A stretch of DNA of 5,791 bases, from assembly GCA_007129775.1 (NCBI GenBank), contig SKUV01000123.1, positions 1 through 5,791 on the forward strand, written 5' to 3'. The stretch is from Paracoccaceae bacterium. Its GTDB lineage: Bacteria > Pseudomonadota > Alphaproteobacteria > Rhodobacterales > Rhodobacteraceae. The notes beneath the pieces are model-generated. The model searched no databases, was not told the DNA's origin, and saw nothing but the letters and a program-made list of their open reading frames with translations. How positions within the stretch are numbered: the stretch's first letter is position 1; the number at the start of each line of letters is the position of its first letter. Below are positions 1 to 5,077 of the stretch, in pieces. The position numbers were made by a program, and so were the translations under genes.

Positions 1-657
1 CCAGAGCCCCACCGCGATCGCCAGACCCGGCGAAAACCAGCGCAGCGGTGTTTTCCGGTTCGGGCCATACCGATAAACCAGACCAATTCCCAGAACCACG
101 ACCCCCAGCACCACGGCCCATTTGGTGATCGTCAGGGCGATCGCGGCAAATGGGCCAAGCGGGACAAAGGCGAAAAGGATCGGCGTGATCAGGATCGAGA
201 CAATCGCCACCAGCATCACACCGATCAGCACCAGCGTCAGCACCATGGCGATCAGCGCCTGCGAGATACCCCCGCGCGAGTCGCCGTCATGGATCGCGTC
301 AAGCCCCTGCACCAGCGCCAGCACCCCGCGCCGCGCCGACCAGAGCGCGGCGAGGGTGGAGATCAGTGTGGTCCAGCCCAGCGTGCTGTCGTTGACCGAT
401 ACCAGCCGCAGCACCTGATCGCGCAGCAGCCGAAACGCTTCTTCGGGCAGGAATTCGGAGAGCATGTCCAGTTGCGGCTCGATCACCGCCGGGTCGGCCA
501 TGAACCCCAGAAGCGCGATCAGCGCGGCGACGGCGGGAAACACCGCGAGAAAGGCAAAAAAAGCAACCCCGGCCGCGATCAGGCCGAGGTTGCTTTTGCC
601 CACGGAGTCAAAGAGCTGCCGCAGGAAATGAAAAAGCCTGATCGCCGAAATTGGCAA
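1..657 (-). CDS. YihY/BrkB-family inner-membrane protein, partial (C-terminus outside window)
   Basis: An open minus-strand frame of 219 codons runs off the left edge. It is hydrophobic and matches the YihY/BrkB pattern. After a short amphipathic start comes a long first membrane segment (about residues 24-52, beginning LGLIAAGVAFFAFLAVFPAV). A soluble part of about 40 residues follows, then LGWTTLISTLAALWSARRG (about 93-111), a family hallmark in which a small-residue helix ends in SARRG. Further membrane helices lie at about 133-160 and 171-195, then YRYGPNRK (195-202), the conserved tyrosine/GP loop, and a last helix is cut by the edge. Family members are usually around 280-300 residues, so about a quarter is missing. 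An in-frame TGA lies just upstream, at 665-663, and the only common start before the conserved region is TTG at 657-655, preceded by AAGAG. The biochemical role of this family is not settled; the old ribonuclease BN label was withdrawn. The family is confident, the start codon moderately so. Confidence 0.85.
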   Translation of the reverse strand, partial: MPISAIRLFHFLRQLFDSVGKSNLGLIAAGVAFFAFLAVFPAVAALIALLGFMADPAVIEPQLDMLSEFLPEEAFRLLRDQVLRLVSVNDSTLGWTTLISTLAALWSARRGVLALVQGLDAIHDGDSRGGISQALIAMVLTLVLIGVMLVAIVSILITPILFAFVPLGPFAAIALTITKWAVVLGVVVLGIGLVYRYGPNRKTPLRWFSPGLAIAVGLW

Positions 658-670
658 GGCGCATCACTCT

Positions 671-690
671 TTTCCGGCCGGGCCCGGAAA
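671..690 (-). other. Hairpin between the H-NS-like gene and the yihY-like gene
   Basis: A perfect 7-bp inverted repeat (TTTCCGG at 671-677, CCGGAAA at 684-690) encloses a 6-base loop. It lies in the 55-bp gap between the stop of the H-NS-like gene and the TTG start of the membrane-protein gene. In the minus-strand transcript the hairpin is followed by AAGAGTG and not by a run of U, so it does not look like a classical intrinsic terminator. Its 3' arm contributes the GGAAA of the purine-rich stretch GGAAAAGAG that would serve as ribosome binding site, so folding could partly hide that site. The repeat is certain; its role is inferred. Confidence 0.5.
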
Positions 691-712
691 CGGTCCGGTC
701 ACGATCCGAAAC

Positions 713-1030
713 TCAGATTTTCAGATCGTCAAGGGTCTTGCCGGAGTCCACCGCCTCGATCAGCCAGCGCGGCTTGCGACCACGCCCCGACCATGTGAGT
801 TGCGGATTGTCGGGATGGGCGTATTTCGCCACCGCCGGCTTGCGGCCTTTCTTGCCGCCGGCGCCCACGAGTTCGTTCAGCGAAAAGCCCTTTTCGCGGG
901 CCAGTTCTTCCAGCGCTTTGCGGGCCTCGGCCTTTTGCCTTTCGTGAAACCCGGTGATCGCGCCCTCAACGTCCTTTTTCAGGGCCTTGAGGTCGTCCAG
1001 CGACATCTTGCTCAGATCGATTTTCGGCAT
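713..1030 (-). CDS. H-NS-family nucleoid-associated regulator (HvrA/Spb-like)
   Basis: This 105-residue basic protein has the two-part H-NS layout. Residues 5-55 form a charged, helical N-terminus (SLDDLKALKKDVEGAI, then a Lys/Glu/Arg-rich stretch) suited to coiled-coil dimerisation. A flexible basic linker (GAGGKKGRKPAVAKY, about 56-70) leads to a C-terminal DNA-binding module (about 70-93) with the signature TWSGRGRKPRWL at 79-90. Arg83-Gly84-Arg85 sits where E. coli H-NS has its AT-hook-like Gln-Gly-Arg, the loop that inserts into the minor groove of AT-rich DNA. Similar short proteins in Rhodobacter (HvrA, Spb) affect photosynthesis and nitrogen-fixation genes; whether this one does cannot be told here. 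The ATG at 1030-1028 is preceded by GAGGA with a 4-base spacer, and a promoter with an inverted repeat lies just upstream. The yihY-like gene follows after 55 bp on the same strand, so co-transcription is possible. The family assignment is confident, the regulon unknown. Confidence 0.9.
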   Translation of the reverse strand: MPKIDLSKMSLDDLKALKKDVEGAITGFHERQKAEARKALEELAREKGFSLNELVGAGGKKGRKPAVAKYAHPDNPQLTWSGRGRKPRWLIEAVDSGKTLDDLKI

Positions 1031-1034
1031 TTTT

Positions 1035-1039
1035 TCCTC
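1035..1039 (-). promoter_or_regulatory. Ribosome binding site of the H-NS-like gene
   Basis: GAGGA on the minus strand ends 4 bases before the ATG at 1030-1028, with only A residues between. It supports this start codon. Confidence 0.8.
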
Positions 1040-1041
1040 GA

Positions 1042-1080
1042 CAGGTCAAATAACGTCGCCAAATTAGACGAATTGACCTG
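1042..1080. repeat. 8-bp inverted repeat flanking the H-NS-like gene's promoter start region (possible operator)
   Basis: CAGGTCAA at 1042-1049 and TTGACCTG at 1073-1080 are exact reverse complements, separated by 23 bp; their centres are 31 bp apart, about three helical turns. Read with the promoter proposed here, one arm falls in the -35/-10 spacer and the other just after the expected transcription start. Only one arm would therefore be in the RNA, so a DNA operator bound by a dimer or by two dimers fits better than an RNA hairpin. The repeat is seen directly; the operator role is inferred. Confidence 0.5.
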
Positions 1081-1090
1081 CAAAAGACAA
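1063..1090 (-). promoter_or_regulatory. Candidate sigma-70 type promoter of the H-NS-like gene
   Basis: On the minus strand, TTGTCT (1090-1085) and TCTAAT (1068-1063) are spaced by 16 bp and resemble TTGACA and TATAAT. Transcription would begin near 1056, giving a leader of about 25 bases with the GAGGA site. The -10 element is among the most AT-rich spots in the gap. The call rests on motif resemblance only. Confidence 0.5.
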
Positions 1091-1119
1091 GCCGCAAATC
1101 CATTCCGCCTTGCGCGGCT
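1081..1119 (-). terminator. Possible intrinsic terminator of the iron-transport operon
   Basis: Immediately after the ATPase stop codon, the minus strand reads AGCCGC (1119-1114), an 18-base loop, then GCGGCT (1095-1090), followed by TGTCTTTTG. A 6-bp GC-rich stem followed by a U-rich tail fits a weak rho-independent terminator. The loop is long, and a competing small hairpin (CCGC, 5-base loop, GCGG) can form within it, so efficiency is uncertain. The tail overlaps the -35 element proposed for the downstream H-NS-like gene. Confidence 0.4.
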
Positions 1120-2207
1120 CAAGTCAGGGGCGTGACGCAATCGCAGATGCGCAGCCGCACCCGCGTGCCCAGATCGATCTGCGCGCCGGGGCCGGAAATG
1201 ACGAGCATGCAGCGTTCGCCTTCCTGCACCCAGTAAAGCTGATCGTGGCCGCGGTATTCGCGCCCGACGATGGCGGCGGGGCCGGCAGGGTCCGGCTCCA
1301 GCATGATCTGTTCGGGGCGCACCGCAAGGCTGACCCGGCCGTTGGCCGCGCGCGACAGGGGCAGCCGGCCGAAGGCGGTTTCCACATCCATGCCCGAGGC
1401 CCGGCCCTCGACGATGTTCGAGCGGCCGATGAAACTGGCCACGAAGGCGCTGACCGGGTTGCGGTAGATTTCGTCGGGCGTGCCGATCTGGCAGACCTTG
1501 CCGGCCTCCATCACCACGATCCGGTCGGACAGCGCCAGCGCCTCTTCCTGATCGTGGGTGACGAGGATCGCTGCTGACCCGGTGGTCTTGAGCAGCTTGC
1601 GCACCTCCTGCCGGGTTTCCACCCGCATCGCCGCATCGAGGTTGGAAAACGGCTCGTCCAGCAGCACCAGCGGCGGCGCGGGCGCCAGCGTGCGCGCCAG
1701 CGCCACGCGCTGTTGCTGGCCGCCCGACAATTCATGCGGTTTGCGCCCCGCCAGATCGCCCAGCCCCACCAGCGCCAGCATGTCGCGCGCCCGGGTCTCG
1801 GCCTCGGCCGGGGGCATCCCGCGCAGGCCGAAGCGGACATTGGCCAGCACGTCGAGATGGGGAAAGAGCGCGTAATCCTGAAAGACAAAGCCGATCCCGC
1901 GCTGTTCCGGCGGCAGGCGGGTCACGTCGCGCCCGCGCAGGCGGATGTGGCCCGCATCCGGCGCCTCGAACCCACCGATCATGCGCAGCGTGGTGGTCTT
2001 GCCACAGCCCGAGGGGCCGAGCAGTGCCATCAACTCCCCTTCGCCCAGCGCGAAGGCGACATTCTCCACCGCCGCGCTGTCGGCGCGGGGAAACTGCTTG
2101 CGCAGCCCCTCGACCTCCAGCAGCACGTCGCGGGGCGTCTGCCGAAAGCCCAGCGGCGTGGCCTCGGCGGGCATCCGGAACCGGAACGCGGGGGGCAGTT
2201 GCGCCAT
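1119..2207 (-). CDS. fbpC: ABC transporter ATP-binding protein, ferric iron (FbpC) type
   Basis: This is the energy-coupling ATPase of the importer, acting on the cytoplasmic face of the permease. With Met at 2213 as residue 1, the motifs are: Walker A GPSGCGKT (66-73), Q-loop FQDYALFPH (Q112), ABC signature LSGGQQQR (162-169), Walker B LVLLDE (182-187), D-loop SNLD (190-193) and switch His220 in VTHD. The C-terminal part, about 262-364, has the FIGRSN entry and VRPEQI segment typical of the regulatory TOBE-type domain of the FbpC/PotA/MalK group. All catalytic residues are present. Two in-frame ATGs lie six bases apart (2213 and 2207). AGGAGG directly abuts the first but sits 6 bases before the second, so 2207 is preferred, giving 362 residues just after the permease stop. 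About 28 residues precede the usual domain start (LLEVEGLRKQF), which is longer than typical. The substrate class is taken from the partner genes and overall pattern; polyamine or thiamine relatives look less likely. Confidence 0.9.
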   Translation of the reverse strand: MAQLPPAFRFRMPAEATPLGFRQTPRDVLLEVEGLRKQFPRADSAAVENVAFALGEGELMALLGPSGCGKTTTLRMIGGFEAPDAGHIRLRGRDVTRLPPEQRGIGFVFQDYALFPHLDVLANVRFGLRGMPPAEAETRARDMLALVGLGDLAGRKPHELSGGQQQRVALARTLAPAPPLVLLDEPFSNLDAAMRVETRQEVRKLLKTTGSAAILVTHDQEEALALSDRIVVMEAGKVCQIGTPDEIYRNPVSAFVASFIGRSNIVEGRASGMDVETAFGRLPLSRAANGRVSLAVRPEQIMLEPDPAGPAAIVGREYRGHDQLYWVQEGERCMLVISGPGAQIDLGTRVRLRICDCVTPLT

Positions 2208-2209
2208 CG

Positions 2210-3814
2210 TCATCCTCCTGCCTTGCGGTCATGGCGCAAAACGAAGCCGACGAAAAGGGCCGAAAACACCATGATCGCCGCGGCATAAGGCGCCGCATCC
2301 ATCAGCATCCCCTCGGAGGTGCGCGAAAACATGGTGATCGCCAGCGGCCGGAACCCGGTGGGTGCCAGCAGAAAGGCGATGGGCAATTCCTTCATGGCGA
2401 TGACGAAGACCAGCACCATCCCCGCCACCACCCCGGGCCGGATCGTGGGCAGGGTAACCCGGGCAAAGACCGACACCGGCCCGTGCCCCAGCGAGCGCGC
2501 CGATTCCTCCAGCGACGGGCGCACCTGATAAAGCGCCGAGCGGATGGGCCCCAGCGCCAGCGCCAGAAAGCTCAGCGCATAGACCAGCACCAGCAGCAGA
2601 TGGGTCTGATAGAGAAACCGCGCCCCGTTGAGCGAGAAGAAGACGAAGGCGAGCGCGAAGGCCAGCGCCGGCACCGCATAGCCCACGAACGCCAGCCGGT
2701 TGATCAGCGTCGAGAGCGGCGAGGGGTAGCGCACCGCCAGCACCGCCACCGGCAGCGCCATCGCCGCGGCCAGTACCGCCGCCGGCACAGCCGCCGAGAG
2801 CGATTGCGAAAACGCCCGCAGCAGCGCCGGCAGGATCGCGGGCAGATCGTCCAGCCGCATCATCCAGAACGACAGCACCGCCAACGGCAGACCGATCGAG
2901 GCCAGCACCACCAGCCCGACAAAGGTCAAGCCCAGCGCCTGCCCCGCCGCCGGCAGGGCGACCCGGCGGCGCTGCGTGCCGGTGCCCGACCCGGTGCGCG
3001 CATAGGACGCGCCCTCGCGCAGGCGGCTTTCCCACCAGACCACGCTCAGCGCGATGGCGATCAGGATCAGCGCCAGCCACGCCGCATAGATCCGGTCGAA
3101 AGCGGCGGAATACTGGATGTAGATGGCATAGCTGAAGACCTCGTAGCGCATCAGCGCCACCGCCCCGAAATCGCCGATCACATAGAGCCCCACCACCAGC
3201 CAGCCCGCCATGAGCGCCGGCATCAGATGGGGCAGGGTGACGCGCACGAAGACCTCGCGCGGGGTGGCGCCAAGGGCACGCGCGGCCTCTTCCAGCGACT
3301 GGTCGAGCCCGGCAAAGGCCGCGCGCAGATTCAGGTAGATATAGGGAAAGGTGTAGAGCGACAGCGCCAGCGTCGCGCCGAACAGGCCCTCAAGCCGCGG
3401 GATCGTCACCCCGAAGACCTGATTCATGAAACCGAAATTGCCCGACAGCCCGATCAGCGCATAGGCCATCACATAACCGGGTGTGGCCAGCGGGATCACC
3501 GCCAGCACATTGACCAGCCGCCGCCAGCGCAGGTTCGTGCGGCTGACGAGCCACGCCAGCGGCAGTGCCATCGCCGTGGCCAGCGCCAGCGTGCAGACCA
3601 CCAGCGCCAGCGTATTCAGCAGCATCTGCAGCGTGCGCGGCCGGGTCAGCATCGACCAGACGGTGGGCAGATCCGCCTGAAAGGCCCGCATCACCAGCCA
3701 GACCAGCGGCAGCAGCATCAGCCCGCCGATAAGCAGACCCAACACTGAAAACACGATCCGGACCGCCGGCATGCGGCGGCCCGGGTTGAACGTCCTAGTT
3801 TCGGTGGCAGCCAT
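2210..3814 (-). CDS. fbpB: ABC transporter permease, ferric iron (FbpB) type, two fused membrane domains
   Basis: This 534-residue inner-membrane protein forms the translocation channel. It is an internal duplication: each half is a bundle of about six helices with one cytoplasmic coupling (EAA) loop that docks onto the ATPase. The loops are LEEAARALG at 174-182, continuing to VTLPHLMP, and LEESARSLG at 435-443, continuing to VTLPTIRP; both keep the conserved glycine and the following basic-TLP stretch. The halves are joined near residues 262-290 by a polar segment with a run of arginines. TPGYVMAYALIGLSG (111-125) and the MKELPIAF...PTGFRPLA segment (474-492) are characteristic of the iron-type permeases and separate them from sugar or polyamine permeases, which use two separate subunits. 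Its ATG shares one base with the stop of the binding-protein gene (TGATG), and the ATPase begins just after its own stop, so all three should be co-translated. Length is normal for the family and no break is seen. Confidence 0.9.
   Translation of the reverse strand: MAATETRTFNPGRRMPAVRIVFSVLGLLIGGLMLLPLVWLVMRAFQADLPTVWSMLTRPRTLQMLLNTLALVVCTLALATAMALPLAWLVSRTNLRWRRLVNVLAVIPLATPGYVMAYALIGLSGNFGFMNQVFGVTIPRLEGLFGATLALSLYTFPYIYLNLRAAFAGLDQSLEEAARALGATPREVFVRVTLPHLMPALMAGWLVVGLYVIGDFGAVALMRYEVFSYAIYIQYSAAFDRIYAAWLALILIAIALSVVWWESRLREGASYARTGSGTGTQRRRVALPAAGQALGLTFVGLVVLASIGLPLAVLSFWMMRLDDLPAILPALLRAFSQSLSAAVPAAVLAAAMALPVAVLAVRYPSPLSTLINRLAFVGYAVPALAFALAFVFFSLNGARFLYQTHLLLVLVYALSFLALALGPIRSALYQVRPSLEESARSLGHGPVSVFARVTLPTIRPGVVAGMVLVFVIAMKELPIAFLLAPTGFRPLAITMFSRTSEGMLMDAAPYAAAIMVFSALFVGFVLRHDRKAGG
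2214..2219 (-). promoter_or_regulatory. Ribosome binding site that decides the ATPase start
   Basis: The minus strand carries AGGAGG immediately followed by ATGACGATG. Zero spacing to the first ATG (2213-2211) is poor and six bases to the second (2207-2205) is ideal. The site lies within the last codons of the permease gene, so the two genes are likely translationally coupled. Confidence 0.8.
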
Positions 3815-4803
3815 CAGAGCAGGCCGGCCTCGCGCACCATCGCCAGCGCGCCCTCCAGATCGCCCAGCGCGTTCAGATCGACCTCTGGCGCCATGCGGAC
3901 CACGTCTTCCAGGCTGACATCGTCGACCCGGGTCGGGATCACCCGGCCGGTAACGGGAAATTCGGCAACCTCACCGCTGAAGAACTGCTGCGCGGCGTCC
4001 GAGAGCAGGAAGTTGATGAAGGCCACGGCCTCGTCGCTGTGGTCACTGCCAGATAGCACCCCCATGCCGGCCACCAGCAGCAGATTGCCGATATCGCCCT
4101 GGCTGGGGAACAGCATCTGGTTGACCGGGAAATCGGCCGCGCGGCGATGGAACCGGACCAGATAGTAATTGTTGGTCACGCCCAGATCGGCCTCGCCATC
4201 GCCAATCGCCTGGATCATGGCGGTGTTGTTGCGCACCATCACGGGCTGATTGGCGGCAAGACCCGCCAGCCATTCCCGGGCAACCTCGTCGCCATGGACC
4301 ACGCGCAGTGCGGCGACATGGGCCAGGAACGAGCCATTGGTCGGCGCCAGCGCGATCCGGCCGCGGAAGCGCGGATCGGTCAGCTCGGCCATGGTGGCGG
4401 GCATCTCTTCGGCGCCGAGCCGCTCGGTCGAATAGGCCAGTACCCGGCCCCGGCCCGAGGTGGCGATCCAGCGGCCTTCGCTGTCACGATAGGCCGCCGG
4501 CACCCGGTCCAGCGTTTCCTGCGGCAGTGGCTGGAACAGCCCGACCACGGCGCCCAGCGCGGCGGCATCCTGCGCCCAGAACAGATCGGCCGGGCTGCGG
4601 TCGCCCTCTTCCTGCAGCAGGATGGCCAGCTCGGCGGTGCCGCCGTAACGCACATTGACATTGATCCCGGTCTCGGCGGTGAAGGCCGAGATGATCGGCG
4701 CGATCAGCGGCTCGCCGCGGCCGGAATAGAGCGTCAGATCGGCCAGCGCCGGCAAAGGCGTGGCGGCCAGAAGGGCGATCAGGGCGATGCGAAGTCTTCT
4801 CAT
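3814..4803 (-). CDS. fbpA: Periplasmic ferric iron-binding protein of ABC importer (FbpA type)
   Basis: This 329-residue precursor has a lipid-free signal peptide: MRRLR, a hydrophobic core IALIALLAA, then PALA, with probable cleavage after Ala21. The mature protein begins DLTLYSGRGEPL, the opening strand of class II binding proteins of the Fbp/Sfu/Fut iron group. RSPADLFWAQDAAALG (about 69-84) and GVTNNYYLVRF (about 209-219) follow. Tyr213-Tyr214 is the twin-tyrosine pair that binds Fe3+ in this family. Compared with the Haemophilus protein as I recall it, its His9 position is Gly30 and its Glu57 position is Gln78 here, so the site appears to lack those two ligands. The frame stays open upstream to an ATG at 4977, but the ATG at 4803 has GAGG six bases before it and directly starts the signal peptide, so it is chosen. 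It is the first gene of the importer operon. Iron is the likely cargo; binding of an iron chelate or another metal is possible. Confidence 0.9.
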   Translation of the reverse strand: MRRLRIALIALLAATPLPALADLTLYSGRGEPLIAPIISAFTAETGINVNVRYGGTAELAILLQEEGDRSPADLFWAQDAAALGAVVGLFQPLPQETLDRVPAAYRDSEGRWIATSGRGRVLAYSTERLGAEEMPATMAELTDPRFRGRIALAPTNGSFLAHVAALRVVHGDEVAREWLAGLAANQPVMVRNNTAMIQAIGDGEADLGVTNNYYLVRFHRRAADFPVNQMLFPSQGDIGNLLLVAGMGVLSGSDHSDEAVAFINFLLSDAAQQFFSGEVAEFPVTGRVIPTRVDDVSLEDVVRMAPEVDLNALGDLEGALAMVREAGLL

Positions 4804-4809
4804 GTCTGT

Positions 4810-4813
4810 CCTC
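4810..4813 (-). promoter_or_regulatory. Ribosome binding site that decides the binding-protein start
   Basis: GAGG on the minus strand lies 6 bases before the ATG at 4803-4801. The alternative ATG at 4815 overlaps this site, and the ATG at 4977 would add 58 mostly basic residues ahead of a clean signal peptide. This supports 4803 as the start. Confidence 0.75.
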
Positions 4814-4871
4814 ATTATGGTGGCCATGCGGGGCCTGTCCATGGTTTCAGCCGGGACTGACTGTCGGTATC

Positions 4872-4899
4872 GCGCTGCGTCACGTCTGCGTGATCGCGC
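4872..4899 (-). other. Imperfect hairpin in the leader of the iron-transport operon
   Basis: The arms TCACG (4880-4884) and CGTGA (4889-4893) enclose a 4-base loop. Outer GCGC blocks (4872-4875 and 4896-4899) can extend the stem across an internal loop. If the operon promoter is near 4949-4977, this lies in the transcribed leader, about 70-95 bases before the start codon. The pairing is seen directly; any function is inference. Confidence 0.35.
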
Positions 4900-4907
4900 C
4901 TGCCTCA

Positions 4908-4929
4908 GGCCGGGGTTTCCCCTTCGGCC
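4908..4929 (-). other. GC-rich bulged hairpin in the leader of the iron-transport operon
   Basis: GGCCGGGG (4908-4915) pairs with CCCC (4919-4922) and GGCC (4926-4929) around a 3-base loop, with a 3-base bulge (TTC on the plus strand, GAA in the transcript). That is an 8-bp, all G-C stem. It is not followed by a U run in the leader direction, so it is not an obvious terminator. Part of it overlaps two direct copies of CCCTTCGG (4920-4927 and 4934-4941). It would be near the 5' end of the operon mRNA and could affect stability or regulation. Confidence 0.4.
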
Positions 4930-4948
4930 CAATCCCTTCGGCAGGACT

Positions 4949-4977
4949 CGCCTACTTAGTCCGACAAGTTTTGTCAA
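4949..4977 (-). promoter_or_regulatory. Candidate promoter of the iron-transport operon
   Basis: On the minus strand a perfect TTGACA (4977-4972) is followed after 17 bp by TAGGCG (4954-4949), a poor -10 match. A strong -35 with a weak -10 is common for regulated promoters in this group. Transcription would start near 4942, leaving a leader of about 140 bases. A palindrome (4963-4975) overlaps the -35 and the spacer. The call rests on motif resemblance only. Confidence 0.45.
4963..4975. repeat. Short palindrome over the putative operon promoter
   Basis: GACAA and TTGTC flank a 3-base centre, giving a 13-bp inverted repeat. It overlaps the proposed -35 element of the iron-transport operon, an expected place for a repressor. 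It is shorter than, and unlike, the classical Fur box; I cannot assign it to a known regulator by eye. Confidence 0.35.
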
Positions 4978-4998
4978 CTACTGGGCGCCACCTGTTTC

Positions 4999-5012
4999 TG
5001 ACCAATCGGTCA
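4999..5012. repeat. Short palindrome between the two divergent promoters
   Basis: TGACC and GGTCA flank a 4-base centre, giving a 14-bp inverted repeat. It lies about 10 bp upstream of the putative deoC -35 and about 22 bp upstream of the operon -35, so it could serve either gene. The repeat is seen directly; the role is inferred. Confidence 0.35.
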
Positions 5013-5022
5013 AGCTTCGGGA

Positions 5023-5051
5023 TTGCACCGCAACGGGGCTGGCGCCATAGT
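5023..5051 (+). promoter_or_regulatory. deoC: Weak candidate promoter of deoC
   Basis: TTGCAC (5023-5028) and CATAGT (5046-5051) are 17 bp apart and would start transcription near 5058, about 20 bases before the ATG. Only the TTG of the -35 and four of six -10 bases match consensus, so this is tentative. Confidence 0.3.
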
Positions 5052-5077
5052 CAGTGGACACATTTCTGGAACGTCCC

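Noticed and set aside
661..664. ATG at 664 as start of the yihY-like gene
   Set aside because: It is in a different frame from the conserved protein and meets a stop after about 20 codons; no frameshift is needed, because TTG at 657 opens the right frame.
671..690. Intrinsic terminator after the H-NS-like gene
   Set aside because: The stem is strong, but in the minus-strand transcript it is followed by AAGAG and not by a U tract; it is kept only as a hairpin of unknown role.
2024..3748. A 574-codon open frame on the plus strand opposite the permease
   Set aside because: It is antisense to a clear membrane permease. Its translation is an Arg/Gln/His/Pro-rich mixture without domain structure, as expected when GC-rich coding DNA is read on the opposite strand. 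No ribosome site or neighbour supports it.
4811..4822. Possible Fur half-site (ATAATGAG on the minus strand)
   Set aside because: Only one half resembles a Fur box; there is no second half, and the bases overlap the ribosome binding site, which explains them better.
4804..4977. N-terminal extension of the binding protein back to an ATG at 4977
   Set aside because: It would put 58 mostly basic residues ahead of a textbook signal peptide and would start inside the putative -35 element. The ATG at 4803 has a well-placed GAGG.
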